Shown here one piece after another: positions 12,300-23,354 of a DNA stretch of 64,000 bases. The notes under the pieces are model-generated. The model was not told the origin of the DNA, did not search any database, and worked only from the letters and a program-made list of their open reading frames with translations. Origin of the DNA: Agapanthus africanus (Eukaryota > Streptophyta > Magnoliopsida > Asparagales > Amaryllidaceae); the NCBI GenBank assembly GCA_030015575.1, contig JASDDO010000019.1:511720986-511784985 (forward strand), given 5' to 3'. The position numbers and the translations under genes are program-made. The first letter of the stretch is position 1. Each line of letters opens with the position of its first letter.

Positions 12300-13479
12300 A
12301 TAGGTATAAGAATAAAGTAGAGAACCAGGTATTGCGGGTATCAGTATTCTTCAAGGTGATCAAAGATGTAGATACTTGTGTATGGTATTCAGTTCATAGT
12401 AATGATTTTGAGAAACTTGCTTCCCTTTCAGGTTACTCACATTTGGATGTATTCCTAAGTTGAGTAATGATGATTGGCCTCTCTCCATTTAGTTGACATG
12501 CACTGGAGACAGCTGCATGATTTGAATCTGGTTCCAATTAAATCAGTGCCTCTGTTTCTATATTAGGATATAGAATAGTTCATATCTTAACAATGTTAAG
12601 GTACGGGGAGTTGACCGGCTTATGCTTAAAACCAGACTCTGGATAACTCAAGGCACGTTTCTGTAATGGCTGTTTGTGGGTTGGCCCGGGCTATGACGAG
12701 GGTTGATTTTCTACCATCTGGAAGATCAATAGTGATATTGTTCTTGACTCGCCACAGTTTTAGTAAAATGGATTTTTTTTCAGAAAACAGTAGTTGGAGT
12801 ATTGTTTTACTGGAAGTGATTCCAGAACCGCAAACGATTATTGAAAATTTAATAGGACCGAAAGATTCAATCTAGTTTGACATTCTATTAGCCACTCCGC
12901 AGATATGGTGGGTAACCTCAGGCACCCGAGAGGTACTCCGGTAGCCTCAAGGACGGTGACAGGGAGGTTTTTGTTTACCCAGACTTGACACTACTGTTGT
13001 TCCAGGCTATGAGACCCGGCAGGAGGATGAGTATAGCGTCGTTCTAAACTAGCTCTAGAAGTGTACGTGTATATGACTCTACCAGAGGGTTGTCGTAGTT
13101 AGTGGGAGCAGCAGAAGCATAGTGGACAAGTAGCTTGTGTCTATTTATGGACTAAAGCAGATATAGCGGAGATAGATCATCTATTTCTGATGTGACAGTC
13201 ATAGGTTTGACTTCATCAGAATAGGGGGTGGATCTGTTAAGAAGGTAGTAGGGTGTGATGTCCTGGTACATGGATGACATACACATAGTAGGAAGTGAAA
13301 ATACTATACTACGATCGGTTATACTTTGGTTGTCACACAGTGGTTTCTCCACATAGGATATAGATATAATATCAGACATTCTGGTTACTAGATCTATGGT
13401 TTTAGATCTAGATTTGGGTAGTTTCCCAATCTGGGTACTTAGACAGCATTCTACAGGTGTTTTAAAATGGACGACTCCT
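12300..13479 (+). pseudogene. Co0: decayed Copia, left visible part (integrase to reverse transcriptase)
   Basis: Relic of a Copia internal region. Its start aligns with the integrase region of Co3 (TAGAGAACCA block near 47738), and the middle aligns with the segment around GGTTCCAATTAAATCAG seen in Co2 and Co3. Heavily decayed, with no usable frame. It continues at 36081 after the insertion of Co2. Bases 13475-13479 are the Co2 target duplication. Confidence 0.72.
13475..13479. repeat. Target site duplication of Co2, left copy (CTCCT)
   Basis: CTCCT directly precedes the Co2 LTR and recurs at 36076-36080 directly after the other LTR. Confidence 0.93.
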
Positions 13480-15692
13480 TGTTAGTTGTATGTATGCCCT
13501 AGAGGCCATTACTGTACATTGGATGTATAGTTTAGTGGATGCTGGGACATATATAGGGAGGACTTTCTTGCTCGACATGATAGTATGCTATCTGGTTACT
13601 CTTTACCTTAACGTGTACACCGATTGTCTCTCTGTTACATGTTGGTAAAGCCCTTAGGATGTGTACTTGACTACCTGGACTATGATGCAGATCATACTAG
13701 TGGGGACATGGTAGTCCATAAGTACATCCTTCAAGGTCCCTAGTCGTGGGTGTATCGAGACAGGGCATCGAAATACCAGAGTAGACTAGCGTATACCTTC
13801 TCGACCCATACAGATGGGCGATGGATGATCCCATATCCATTGGTGTTTGACATCGGAGATGATATACGGGTGCTTAGTGGAGACTGGGTACACTGGACGG
13901 ACTCGCCGAGAACTCCCAGATAGTATTATACCTTACGTCAGATGGCAGTTCTCTGGTAACACTGGTACAGAGTAGTCTGTTGACCCGAGATCGTCATAGA
14001 TTCTTGTGTGATTCCCACTGTGCTTTGATTTCCACCTTACCACGTCCAAGAGGGCGTGCAAAACGGTGGTTTTTGGGTACATTCCCGAATCACATGGAGG
14101 CAATGAGCGATAGGAGGGGATTCGTCTCTCCCGGTATAGGGAGTTGATGTTGCGCTGTGTTCGATTGGCTATAACCGGAAATCCCTGGCCAGGGTTGCTG
14201 AGATTTACTGGTAAGTGTTACCTGTAGTTTCTCGAACTGTTATAGACCTCATATCGACACGACTTATCGAGCTATTGGGGTCTGACGTTTACCACCCCTA
14301 GGCAAGATATGCGACATATCAGACGAACAGACTGGACTGTACGGTAAGTGTTACTGGTTGGATTCACAGGAGTGTGAGCGGGCTTGCTCGTCGATCTTCT
14401 GTTCGCTCAATACCCGGGTGGTCGTTACGTTTAGCAGACCGCTTGTGGCTTGTGGGTGTTTGATATGATCATCATCTGCTGCCGGCGTATTGACGAGTCT
14501 TTAGAGTCCTACACAGAGGTTTCCTGGCTCAAGCGAAACGAAATAGGAGCGCATATGAGATATGTGCAGGACCGAGAATAATGCTTGTATGTGATACCGT
14601 ATTCTATTCTCGCGATGAATGTATCGATTGGTTGTATGCGATATAACCTAATTATCGAATCAAGGATTGATTCGATAAATCGATAAATTGGATATTAGTC
14701 GGTCATATGCGATATGACCGGATCGTTAAATCAAGTGTTGATTTAATGATTTAATGTATAATTATATATTTGATATATTACTTTGCATTAACTAGTAATG
14801 GTTCACTTTAAAAGGATTTTCTCACTTGTTTGTGCACATTGTATATGTGATATATTTTTTGTGCACAAGTTTGTATCATGTTTGATGATGCATGCCAACT
14901 TGGGCTTGTGTAAAGATTAAACCATGGTTATATGAATGGTTAGGGTTTTGGTTTCTTATTTATTTATTTATTTATTCTTTTTGGAAAATAATAAGCATAA
15001 AGAGAAAATGGTGGCTTTCTTTGTTTGTATATTGAAGCTTCATGAAGCTTTGACCAAAGTGACCATTTTGTCTTCATCCTTAACCCTAACCATTCATCTA
15101 ACCTTAGTCAATTCTCTACATATAACCATGGTTCATATTATGATAAGGATTGATTTTCTTTTGGATTAATTAACTTATCATAATATTCTATCATCTTCTT
15201 CTTCTTCTTCTTCAAGAAGGAAACCTAGCTTTCATCAATGGTGATTTGATGAAAAGAGTGAGAAATCCAATTCTAAAGTGAACCCACCTCCTATTTCTTC
15301 ATCTTCTACCTCTTGCCAAGTAGTATAGGGTGTTTTCTTCACAAGTTTCATGACTTGGTGAAGTGGGAGCTTGATCTTGTGATGCCTCGACGTAGATCAT
15401 CTTCGGCATCGTAGTCAATGACCTAGCCCGCCCTTTTCTCTGATGAAGCCGACGCTAGAGCCCGGGATTCTATTTGGACAGCGAGGAGACTTCATCATGG
15501 AGCAATGGAGGTGGAGAACCGGATCTACAAAGGTTGTATTTCCGTTCACTTAGTTAAATTGTTAGCTAGCTTCATGTTTCGCCTAAAATTCTAGTTAACG
15601 ATCCGTATTAGGGTTTCTCGGCACTTGTAAAATTAGAAATTGGCATGGTTGATACCTTGTGAGACCTCTAGTGTGTGTCTAGGAACCCTACA
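13480..15692 (+). repeat. 5' LTR of Co2
   Basis: From TGTTAGTTGTATG to GGAACCCTACA, followed after one base by the primer site. Small frames inside it recur in every copy of this LTR and are not genes. It holds a run of hairpins at 14630-14746. Confidence 0.94.
14630..14746 (+). repeat. Hairpin run in Co2 LTR
   Basis: There are four adjoining inverted repeats. They are GGTTGTAT/ATATAACC (14630-14648, one mismatch or wobble), TTATCGAATCAA/TTGATTCGATAA (14652-14678, 12 bp perfect, loop GGA), CGGTCATAT/ATATGACCG (14700-14720, loop GCG) and TTAAATCAA/TTGATTTAA (14726-14746, loop GTG). They alternate between two types. Co3 and Co4 LTRs have matching runs. Confidence 0.85.
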
Positions 15693-15693
15693 G

Positions 15694-15706
15694 TGGTATC
15701 AGAGCC
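15694..15706 (+). other. Co2 primer binding site, initiator tRNA-Met
   Basis: TGGTATCAGAGCC starts two bases after the LTR end. It is the standard Copia primer site complementary to initiator tRNA-Met. Confidence 0.95.
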
Positions 15707-15852
15707 TAGCTAGAGCCCTAGGCGAACTCTCGATGACGTTTGAAATCCGAACGAACCCGAAACCCTAACTCTAAAATGCTCTTTGGAAATTTTCTGAAAA
15801 TTTGGATTTTTGTGAATTAAAAATTGCTAAAAAATTCAGCAGGGTGTTATTT

Positions 15853-15978
15853 GAATTACTGTGAAATTCGAGGGGCTGATTCAACTAAAGCGCGGCGGAA
15901 CCGCGACACAAGCATGGCTTGTGCGGCGGTTCCGCGGCCATTTTGCTGCATTAATTTATGAATTTTGCACAGTAATTC
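15853..15978 (+). repeat. Nested inverted repeats just after the Co2 primer site
   Basis: Outer arms GAATTACTGTG (15853-15863) and CACAGTAATTC (15968-15978) are perfect complements. Inside, about 15891-15941, is a long GC-rich hairpin with the CGGAACCGCG motif, an inner stem CACAAGC/GCTTGTG and loop ATG. Confidence 0.85.
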
Positions 15979-17301
15979 ATGTTTTCTGGTGCTGAGTTTT
16001 CTGGGAATTTTTAATTTGAACTCAAGAGTTGAGTTTTCTGGGGTGTTTTGGAGCTTGGATGATTCGACCGGATTATCAGACTTTGTCTATGTGGCTTTCC
16101 GGATATTTTAGAATATGTTAAAAAGTTCGCCCGGATATAAATACCCACTTTTTTCCCTGCCGGGAAATTTCCAATTGTTGGATTTTTCTGTAGTTTAATC
16201 ACGTTCTAAGTAGTGCAAGTAACGCGATGGTCTCTCTAGAAGACAACAAACCTTAACTCGATTATGTGACCGTCTTGAACTGCCCTTTGAACCTTCGGGT
16301 TTGGGGCAGTACGGCGTGCCACATGTGAGGCGTTGGCTTGACTCGTCTACGGCTGGACCGTTGGTACTGAGGCATGAACTGAATGTTTTTAGACTTATTT
16401 CATGTGTTGAGCTGTATTGGGAAAACCTGGGTGTTCGATTGTTCGATCGGAAAGTTTAATATTTTCTATTTATCCGGAATGTGATACAATAATTGGAATT
16501 CACAAGTAGTTATAAGATAACTGAATGAATGTTATAAACATAGCAGTTTAGTCTCACTTGATCGGTTGCCACGGAATTTTGATGCGATCAAAAGTCCGTC
16601 GCAATCACGTAGCGTACGCGGATACTCGCCGGGTAAACTTAATAGACTGCTACACCCCTTAGCCCCAACCAAGTGACTATAGGAGAACCCCATCGCCGAA
16701 AGCATCCGTCCGGGTGCTCGCGGTAGCGGTGTTCCGCCTTGGTGCACTTCGTCGACGGTATCGGGGGTGCGGCCGTCTACTGAAGTTTACGACGAGCATT
16801 CGATCAGGATGTCGGGAATCTTGTTGAATTGCCCGACTTCATATTGAAAAGAGTTTTTGATAATGAGACTAAAATGCGGGGTTTATAATTGTTAGGCATG
16901 CGATGTCTAAGGAATTCATTTGATTAGGCATGCGATGTCTATGGAGGTTGCGGATTCCAACTATTGTAGTTTTACACTTTCTTTTCTGTGACCGTAAGTG
17001 TAATATGTGATATCGCCGGTTTCGTTGCTATATGTCAACAACAATTGGGATGCGCATATTTACTTACGTTGATGACATGTGATGTTATGTGTTGCTGGAT
17101 ATGTTATATTGGATCGTCGTGTTTGAATAGCCGGGGGGTTTTTATGTGAGATGAGTGTTTTTCATTTTCATTCATGTAAAAACTTGTATGTAATATTCTT
17201 TTATTGGGGCACTTCCAGGTTGCGGAAGATGTCACCCTTTGTATATTATTTACTTTTCCGCACTAGGATAGACCCAAGGATAGGGAGCATAAGTAACCGG
17301 G

Positions 17302-17361
17302 TTCTAGGGTCCAGTGGGAGACCATCTCGAGGAGTCGAGTCCGGGTCTCCTAACCCTAGAA
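17302..17361 (+). ncRNA. Covarying hairpin in Co2 leader
   Basis: Outer stem TTCTAGGGT (17302-17310) with ACCCTAGAA (17353-17361), middle stem GGAGACC (17317-17323) with GGTCTCC (17344-17350), and top stem CTCGA/TCGAG with loop GGAG (17326-17339). In Co3 (45255-45314) the outer stem is TTCTGGAGT/ACTCCAGAA. Two base pairs have changed on both sides and pairing is kept. Confidence 0.85.
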
Positions 17362-17433
17362 TTGGTAGGGTTGCTTGCCGCTCTCATAGGGGTCTAGGGG
17401 TGTGGGTTTGGCTATTCATCGCGACCGTGGAAT

Positions 17434-17467
17434 CCGTGTTTTATACTGGCTCGTATTGAAAACACGG
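17434..17467 (+). repeat. Hairpin CCGTGTTTT/AAAACACGG in Co2 leader
   Basis: A 9-bp perfect stem with a 16-base loop. It is unchanged in Co3 at 45387-45420. Confidence 0.8.
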
Positions 17468-17831
17468 ACGTCCTAGTATATCCAATATTTCATATGATTC
17501 TTCTGCTGCGATATCTGTGATGTGATCATGTGATATGTTCTGTGATGGATACTTTATATAGTATATATGATATATTATATAGGTGTTACCTATGTTTTAC
17601 ACCCGTGCTAGCCCTGTCCCGCTCTGTCGTTAGTTACCTAACCTAACGGTGCACGAGGGGACATCGAGGCGAATGCGGATGGCATAAGTGTACGTCGTAT
17701 TTATCTGTGATGTTTAGGTACTTAAATGATGGGACTTCATTAATGAGATTAATGAAATAAAATAAACCTAAAGATGTTGTAGAATCGAATTTCAAAAATA
17801 AAACAGGTAGCTACAGTTCTTGTTTTGCACA

Positions 17832-18057
17832 GCGGTATATATGTTATATCCTGCACCTTATTCGATAAGGAAAGGACCGAGATCCCTTCACCGGGAGTGA
17901 CTCCTTTAGCAATAACTGTCAGATGCTACACACTTGGTTTGTCTTTTGATTGCTTTTAAGAGTTTTTGCTTTGCACATTGATATATATGATATATCCCGC
18001 ACCTCATTCGACGTGGAAAGGGCCGACGATCCCTTCACCGGGAGTGACCCCTTTAGC
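17832..18057 (+). repeat. Duplicated block in Co2 leader
   Basis: Two copies of an approximately 85-base block (17832-17915 and 17970-18057), each with CCTTCACCGGGAGTGA, a variant of TATATCCCGCACC and CCTTTAGCAA. The same pair occurs in Co3 near 45771-45985. The function is unknown. Confidence 0.75.
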
Positions 18058-18133
18058 AAAACTAAAAAAGCCTCAAAAACACTCCATTTCAAAAACATTT
18101 AATTCTACAACGATTTCAAGTTCATTACGCAAT

Positions 18134-18151
18134 AGGTTTTCAGAAAAACCT
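18134..18151 (+). repeat. Short hairpin AGGTTTT/AAAACCT in Co2 leader
   Basis: A 7-bp stem with loop CAGA, just upstream of the triplet hairpins. It is identical in Co3 at 46060-46077. Confidence 0.7.
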
Positions 18152-18171
18152 GTCGTAGCCCTCCGTCATTT

Positions 18172-18410
18172 CAGATAAGTACTAGTTAGTATTCGTGCTA
18201 CGTTTGTTGACTATGTTAAGGCGTAGTGTGCGGTAGCTAATTAGTGCTTATCTGCATAAGCATATGATGCGATTGGATTAGGGTAGTCGTGCCACTTTGT
18301 TGACTATGTTAAGGGTCGTCCGGGTGGGTTTAATTCAATCGGGAAATGACAGGTTGAACTTGACTAGCACTTATGATTTGTTGACTATGTTAAGGTCATA
18401 TAGCTGCTAG
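18172..18410 (+). ncRNA. Three hairpins with shared apical palindrome, Co2 leader
   Basis: TTGACTATGTTAA occurs at 18207, 18300 and 18381. Each is the tip of a longer imperfect inverted repeat; for example GATTGGATTA near 18270 pairs with TTTAATTCAATC near 18330, and CTAGCACTTATGA pairs with TCATATAGCTGCTAG around 18381. In Co3 the three tips read TTGACTCAGTCAA, TTGACTCGGTCAA and TTGACTCAGTCAA. Confidence 0.78.
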
Positions 18411-18900
18411 GGGCAAAATATTATCGGGAATTTCAAGTGTTGAAATTTGCAATGAGATTGCATACCTTTTATGAGATAGTTGGATCCCGATACCCACTGC
18501 GAGTAATTGTTACTCCTGGGAGAGTTTTACACATTACAATTAGCCGATCAAGTAGGTGTCTAGAAAGGTGTTAACGAGGTTACGCCTCTGGGAAAACGAG
18601 GTTTACATTAATTAGGTTCGTGCGAAAGCACGGGGAACCTCCCTCAAAGTATCGACACTGGCCTGGCTGAAAGATTGGCGAACTTGTCGTGTGTAATTAA
18701 TCCCGGCTAGTCTTTCCTTTTAGGGTTTGAAGGAAGATTTGATAAAAAACAGTGAGAGTCATCCTGATTAGATAAAATAATAACCAATCTGATCTTGCAA
18801 GAGCATACGCTGAGTGTTTTCTTCTCTCTCTCTCTCCAGGTAGCGACCATATCACGCCTTAATCAAGAAAATAATACGGATATTTGACCGAACCCGCTTG

Positions 18901-19735
18901 TTATACTGAGCTGGGGAACGTTGGTCCCGCTCCAACTTATAATTGTTATAAGACAGAGCAGGAAATTGGGGATTACCAGAATTCCCGTGCCGTCCAAACG
19001 AAGTAAGTGCATGCTGATGCATCATCTTCGGGTGTGTTCATTATATAGAACTGTTTCTCAGTGTCCTTTACGTCCTGGGTATATGATACCGGATCAGGAT
19101 CCCGCATATGTAATATGTTACATGGGCTACAGATAGGTAAAGAACTGAGAACGGGTGATAAGTTTCATGAGGCAGAAAACGGGGCAAGAGTTGCAGCCAA
19201 GTCTGTTGGTCACTGTCACCCTGTATTACCAATACATTGATTCTGAACGAATGTTATTAGATACCGAACCTGATATACAAAATCATATCAGTCTCTTTAT
19301 CAGCAAAGAACTGATAAAATTTTGTATTGTTGGATAATGTTTTGAACATTTCCTATATCAAAAGTTGATCGGTTCAGGCACGTTATCTAAAAGCGTTGAT
19401 GTTCTAAATCAAACTACAGTTCTTTAGTATACGGAACACACACAAGAGGAAGAGTTCAGAAATGAACGAATCCTTCTTGAGGCATTGTAGACTAGGTCAT
19501 ATCAATGCGATTCGACTGGCTGAAGTTACATTTTAAATGCATATTTAAATCAGTTTGAATTTACATCTTGTGAAACTTGCCAGTCATGTCACAGAGATAA
19601 GATGACCACAGCTCTGTTTATTGGTAACAGAAAAAGAGTTGGTAAACTCTTGGGATGATACATGTTGATGTATATAGGTCCCCTGTCTACACATGCCAAG
19701 ATTGGTTCTTTGTACTTCGTTACATTCTCTGATAA
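18901..19735 (+). pseudogene. Co2 protease and pre-integrase relic
   Basis: Near 19078-19115 the sequence still resembles the Copia protease motif DTGSGSHIC, and near 19475-19510 the pre-integrase motif HCRLGHIN. Decayed, and interrupted at 19736 by Gy2. Bases 19731-19735 are the Gy2 target duplication. Co3 has the same relic at about 46750-47660. Confidence 0.72.
19731..19735. repeat. Target site duplication of Gy2, left copy (GATAA)
   Basis: GATAA directly precedes TGTCACGACCC and recurs at 31947-31951 directly after the other LTR. Confidence 0.94.
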
Positions 19736-22700
19736 TGTCACGACCCGCAGGGTATGGAACGTGACTGGCACTTAAGTTATGAAACGTCTCAAGACGTCCG
19801 TAAAATAAGTAAGCCAAAGCCCAGAAACCAAAATCAAATAAGCAAAAGAATGAAGGAAAACCAATCCATTGAAAGCGAGTTTATCAAATAAGTCATATAA
19901 AAACCTTTTTAAAAACAATACAAATTTTTCCGAAAATTTCGGCAGAGTCTCCTTTGTAAATACGGGCCCCCAAAATGGGTACAACAAGAATATATATGAA
20001 TCCAACAAATAAGGCATCCCCAAGCGGGAGCTAGCTCTTCGCCACAAGGCAGTCACAAATCCCACGCAATATAAAGCAACAACATGCGAAATAATCATAA
20101 AGAAGCATGAGAAAAACAGCATGTCGACTCAAGTGGGCTCGACCCCAAAATACAGCATAAAAAGTCCAAAAATCTCACAGTCTCATCTCTAGGTCAATAT
20201 ACAACAATACTGGTAGATACAGTGGATGGAGTACACTAGATACAAAGAATATACAAGGTGGTGCAAAAATAATAATATAACCCACCTAAGAGCAAAACCT
20301 CGAGTCCAGGCAAAAGAAGCAAGTGCGCCCGCCGCTACTGTACTGACGGAGCGGACCTGAAAAAGGCTGTGGCACAACGGGGGTGAGTTGCCAACTCGTG
20401 AGTAATAAATAACATCTACACAGGCTATCGAATGCATGCACACAAGCATCCTAGCATCTCAAATACAGGTAACGCAGGACATAATAGCAGGTATGTATGC
20501 AATATGAATATACTAGCAGGTATGAATGCAATGCGAATCAACTCATGATCTGAATGTGTAAGTATAAGAATCATGTTCTTCCTTTAGGAATCTCTTTTGA
20601 AATACCAGCACAATACCAATAGAATCAACAAGAATCTGTGTCCAGCATCGACACCTCAAAACTGTCTCAAATCTCATATCAATGTATCTCTGGCCTCAGC
20701 CGTCCGGCTGACCCATCTCAAATATCAATATCTCATCATCTCGCGGCCACGGTCGGTATCCTCTGGATATCCGCCGTCCCAAACAGTCACCGGTAGCTAA
20801 TCCGTCCCCTGCCAGGCTCAACGTCAACACCACATTCCTCTTGCCCCGGGGTACCTTACCGGGCCCACCATGTACCCGTGACGGTTCCTCCACTCCTCGA
20901 CACGGATCTCGAAAACCACAGCAAACTCATGGTGGATGACACTTACATCACTAGAAAACCGCAATTTACATATTTTAAAAATATAATAAGTTTAGAAATT
21001 TTGCGGCTTTCCCCCGAAATCCAGAAATATCATAAAATCTCAAGAAATCCTCATAAGTGCATATGTCAATGATAATGAATGCATATGGTATCAATAATCA
21101 AGTTGCGATGTGTGATTAATAGATTAGGCATGAACAACTAATATGATGAAGCACATGCACATGAATAGCAATCCTACGATTTCATTTTAAGGAATTAAAG
21201 CAATAGCGCGAGTTTAAGTATCAATTATAGTAAAAGGTTTCAATTTAAAGGTTATCTAGTGTGGTGGCATGATAATTACCAGGGTGTGTGTGTAAGCATG
21301 AATAGTGCTCGTGCTGCATATAAAACCCTGGCAATGGTGCAGGTGTCCTATAAAATGGTTTCGCATATGTATGTCAATATAAGGCATGAATGTAGCAAAT
21401 AATCATACAAGTATTACACCCCTAATTACTAACATTACTAAGAATCTTTTAAGCTACTAAAACTATCGGGCGACTTGTGCCATCCAACGATAGTCCCCCG
21501 TAGATGTTACATCTACTCACCGGAATCCCTAGCTAGTCACGTCCAATCACCGCTTTCCCCTTTCGTGCCGCGTCTGACGTCTCCGCGACCGAACCTGGAA
21601 TTACATCAATACCAAACATAAGGTTACATATCAAGAACGACGCAATTCCCTAACGAAAATACCATAGTTCACAAGCTAGGTAGAACATGCACATAGTGCG
21701 CGGAACACACGCGAAAATCGCAAAACTAACTAGAATCGTCGATTTGGTCGCCCGGAAAAACTAAAACCCGAACACTCAAAAATCCGCACTCACACATCCT
21801 AAAAGTCATAGGATACGCTAAAAATGTCATCAAGACATCGCAAATAATTCATCGCAATATTTTAATAAAAACTGGTAAGCTAGAATTTGCAATTTGGTGC
21901 AAACATCGACAATTAGCGACAAAGTTATCACAGTCCAACACAACCATCCAACCACACAACTAGTTAGCCACAATAACACAAATTTTAACTCATTTACCAT
22001 GCTACAAAACCCAATATCCAAACACAACCCTTTCTTGAATTTGGGAAATAGCAATCTTAATGAAAATTTCACACAAGTTTAACATAGATTAGCATAACAT
22101 CAAGCCACTTAAGCAAAGGAACCTTATAGATTGGTTAAGTAAACAACTAGATAGCTAATTAGCTTTAATTAACTAAATAATGGTTTCTAAAAACCCTAGT
22201 TTAACTCTAACCATAAACCTTTAAAAACTAGATTAGAAACTAACACTAAATTAACACTAGATTTTTGGCCCAATTAGCAAGTTAACCACTTAGATTAAGC
22301 TAACAAAATAACTAAGTAACAAAATAGCTTAATTAATCTCTTAATGGTTTTCTAAACCCTAAATTAATTTCAAACCACAAACTTTAAAAAAACTAGTATG
22401 CAAATAGCACTAAAATTAACACTAAAACAATTTTCAAAGTTCTAATTAGCACACTTTAAACTACAATTTAACCAAAGATTGAAATTATACCTCACAAACC
22501 CAAACCCTATGTTGCTAAAGCCTCCCAAGATGCCATATTTCCAAGATTTGAACCAATTTGGGTTTGAGAAGAGAGGGAATAAGGTTTTGTATTGAAATAG
22601 TGAAGGATTTGTTGATTTTTATTGAATTTTGATGCAATTTTTTGAAGATAATGAGAGAAAAGAGAAGGAAAATAATGGAATGGGGGGGAGCTGGTCTCGG

Positions 22701-23354
22701 CCAGAAGAGGGAGAGGGGAGTGGTGTGGGGTGTATGGAAAAAGTCATGGTCAAACCCCCCAAAGTCAATACACCATACCTCCAAATACTATATTTTAAAA
22801 CCTACACAAAACACCTCCTTCATTCTTAACAAAAGAGTTTTAAAACAAAAGAGAGGGAGAGAATTTCTGTAGTTTGGGGCCAGCCAAGGAGATGTGAGGA
22901 TGTGTGTGTGAGAGTGCACAAAAAAAATTTTGCAAAAAGACCCCTACAAGTCCAAAATTGCAAGTTTTAGCTTAAAATTCAATAAATTTCGTTTTCCATA
23001 ATAAAAATTAGTTAAAACTTAAAATAAATTACTAAAAATTTATGTTACAACTAGATTTTAATTAACAAGATTTTAAAGCTTAAATTTTTCCCATTTAAAT
23101 TTGTATTTATCGCTAATTTAATGTATTTTCTTACCGGCTTAAAATAATATTAAAAATTGAAAAATTAGGGAAAATTTTTAAACGACCAGAATTTCATAAG
23201 TAACTCATTTGCTACTAAAAACTAGCAATTACCTATCCAAATTAGGTATAATTAGTCCTAAACTGCAAAATAACAAAAAGGACGGTTTTCGGAAAAATAC
23301 CGAATTTTCACCGATTTTCAGGAAAACACCAAAACGACTTTTCAAGGCGTTACA
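19736..23354 (-). repeat. 3' LTR of Gy2
   Basis: 3619 bp from TGTCACGACCC to GGCGTTACA on the plus strand. It is nearly identical to 28332-31946. It contains two islands also found in the divergent Gy3 LTR: around 20368-20400 (CAACGGGGGTGAGTTG) and 21500-21521 (GTAGATGTTACATCTAC). Confidence 0.95.

Larger units (their letters stand above)
15707..18900 (+). ncRNA. Co2 structured noncoding leader
   Basis: About 3.2 kb between primer site and protease relic, where gag would be expected. No gag motif was seen. It aligns with the Co3 leader (44068-46750). It contains a GC-rich hairpin near 15891-15941 inside a longer stem (15853-15863 with 15968-15978), a 60-base covarying hairpin at 17302-17361, a 9-bp hairpin at 17434-17467, a duplicated block at 17832-17915 and 17970-18057, a hairpin at 18134-18151, and three hairpins around 18207-18395. 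The RNA role is inferred. Packaging or dimer signals would fit a passenger element, but nothing here proves it. Confidence 0.6.

Noticed and set aside
17151-17459. 102-residue frame in the Co2 leader with a similar piece in Co3
   Set aside because: The frame is not kept along its length between copies, and the changes fit the base-paired hairpin better than a protein.
18907-19337. Short frames near the Co2 protease relic
   Set aside because: They are fragments of decayed Copia sequence, matched by equally decayed pieces in Co3; not independent genes.
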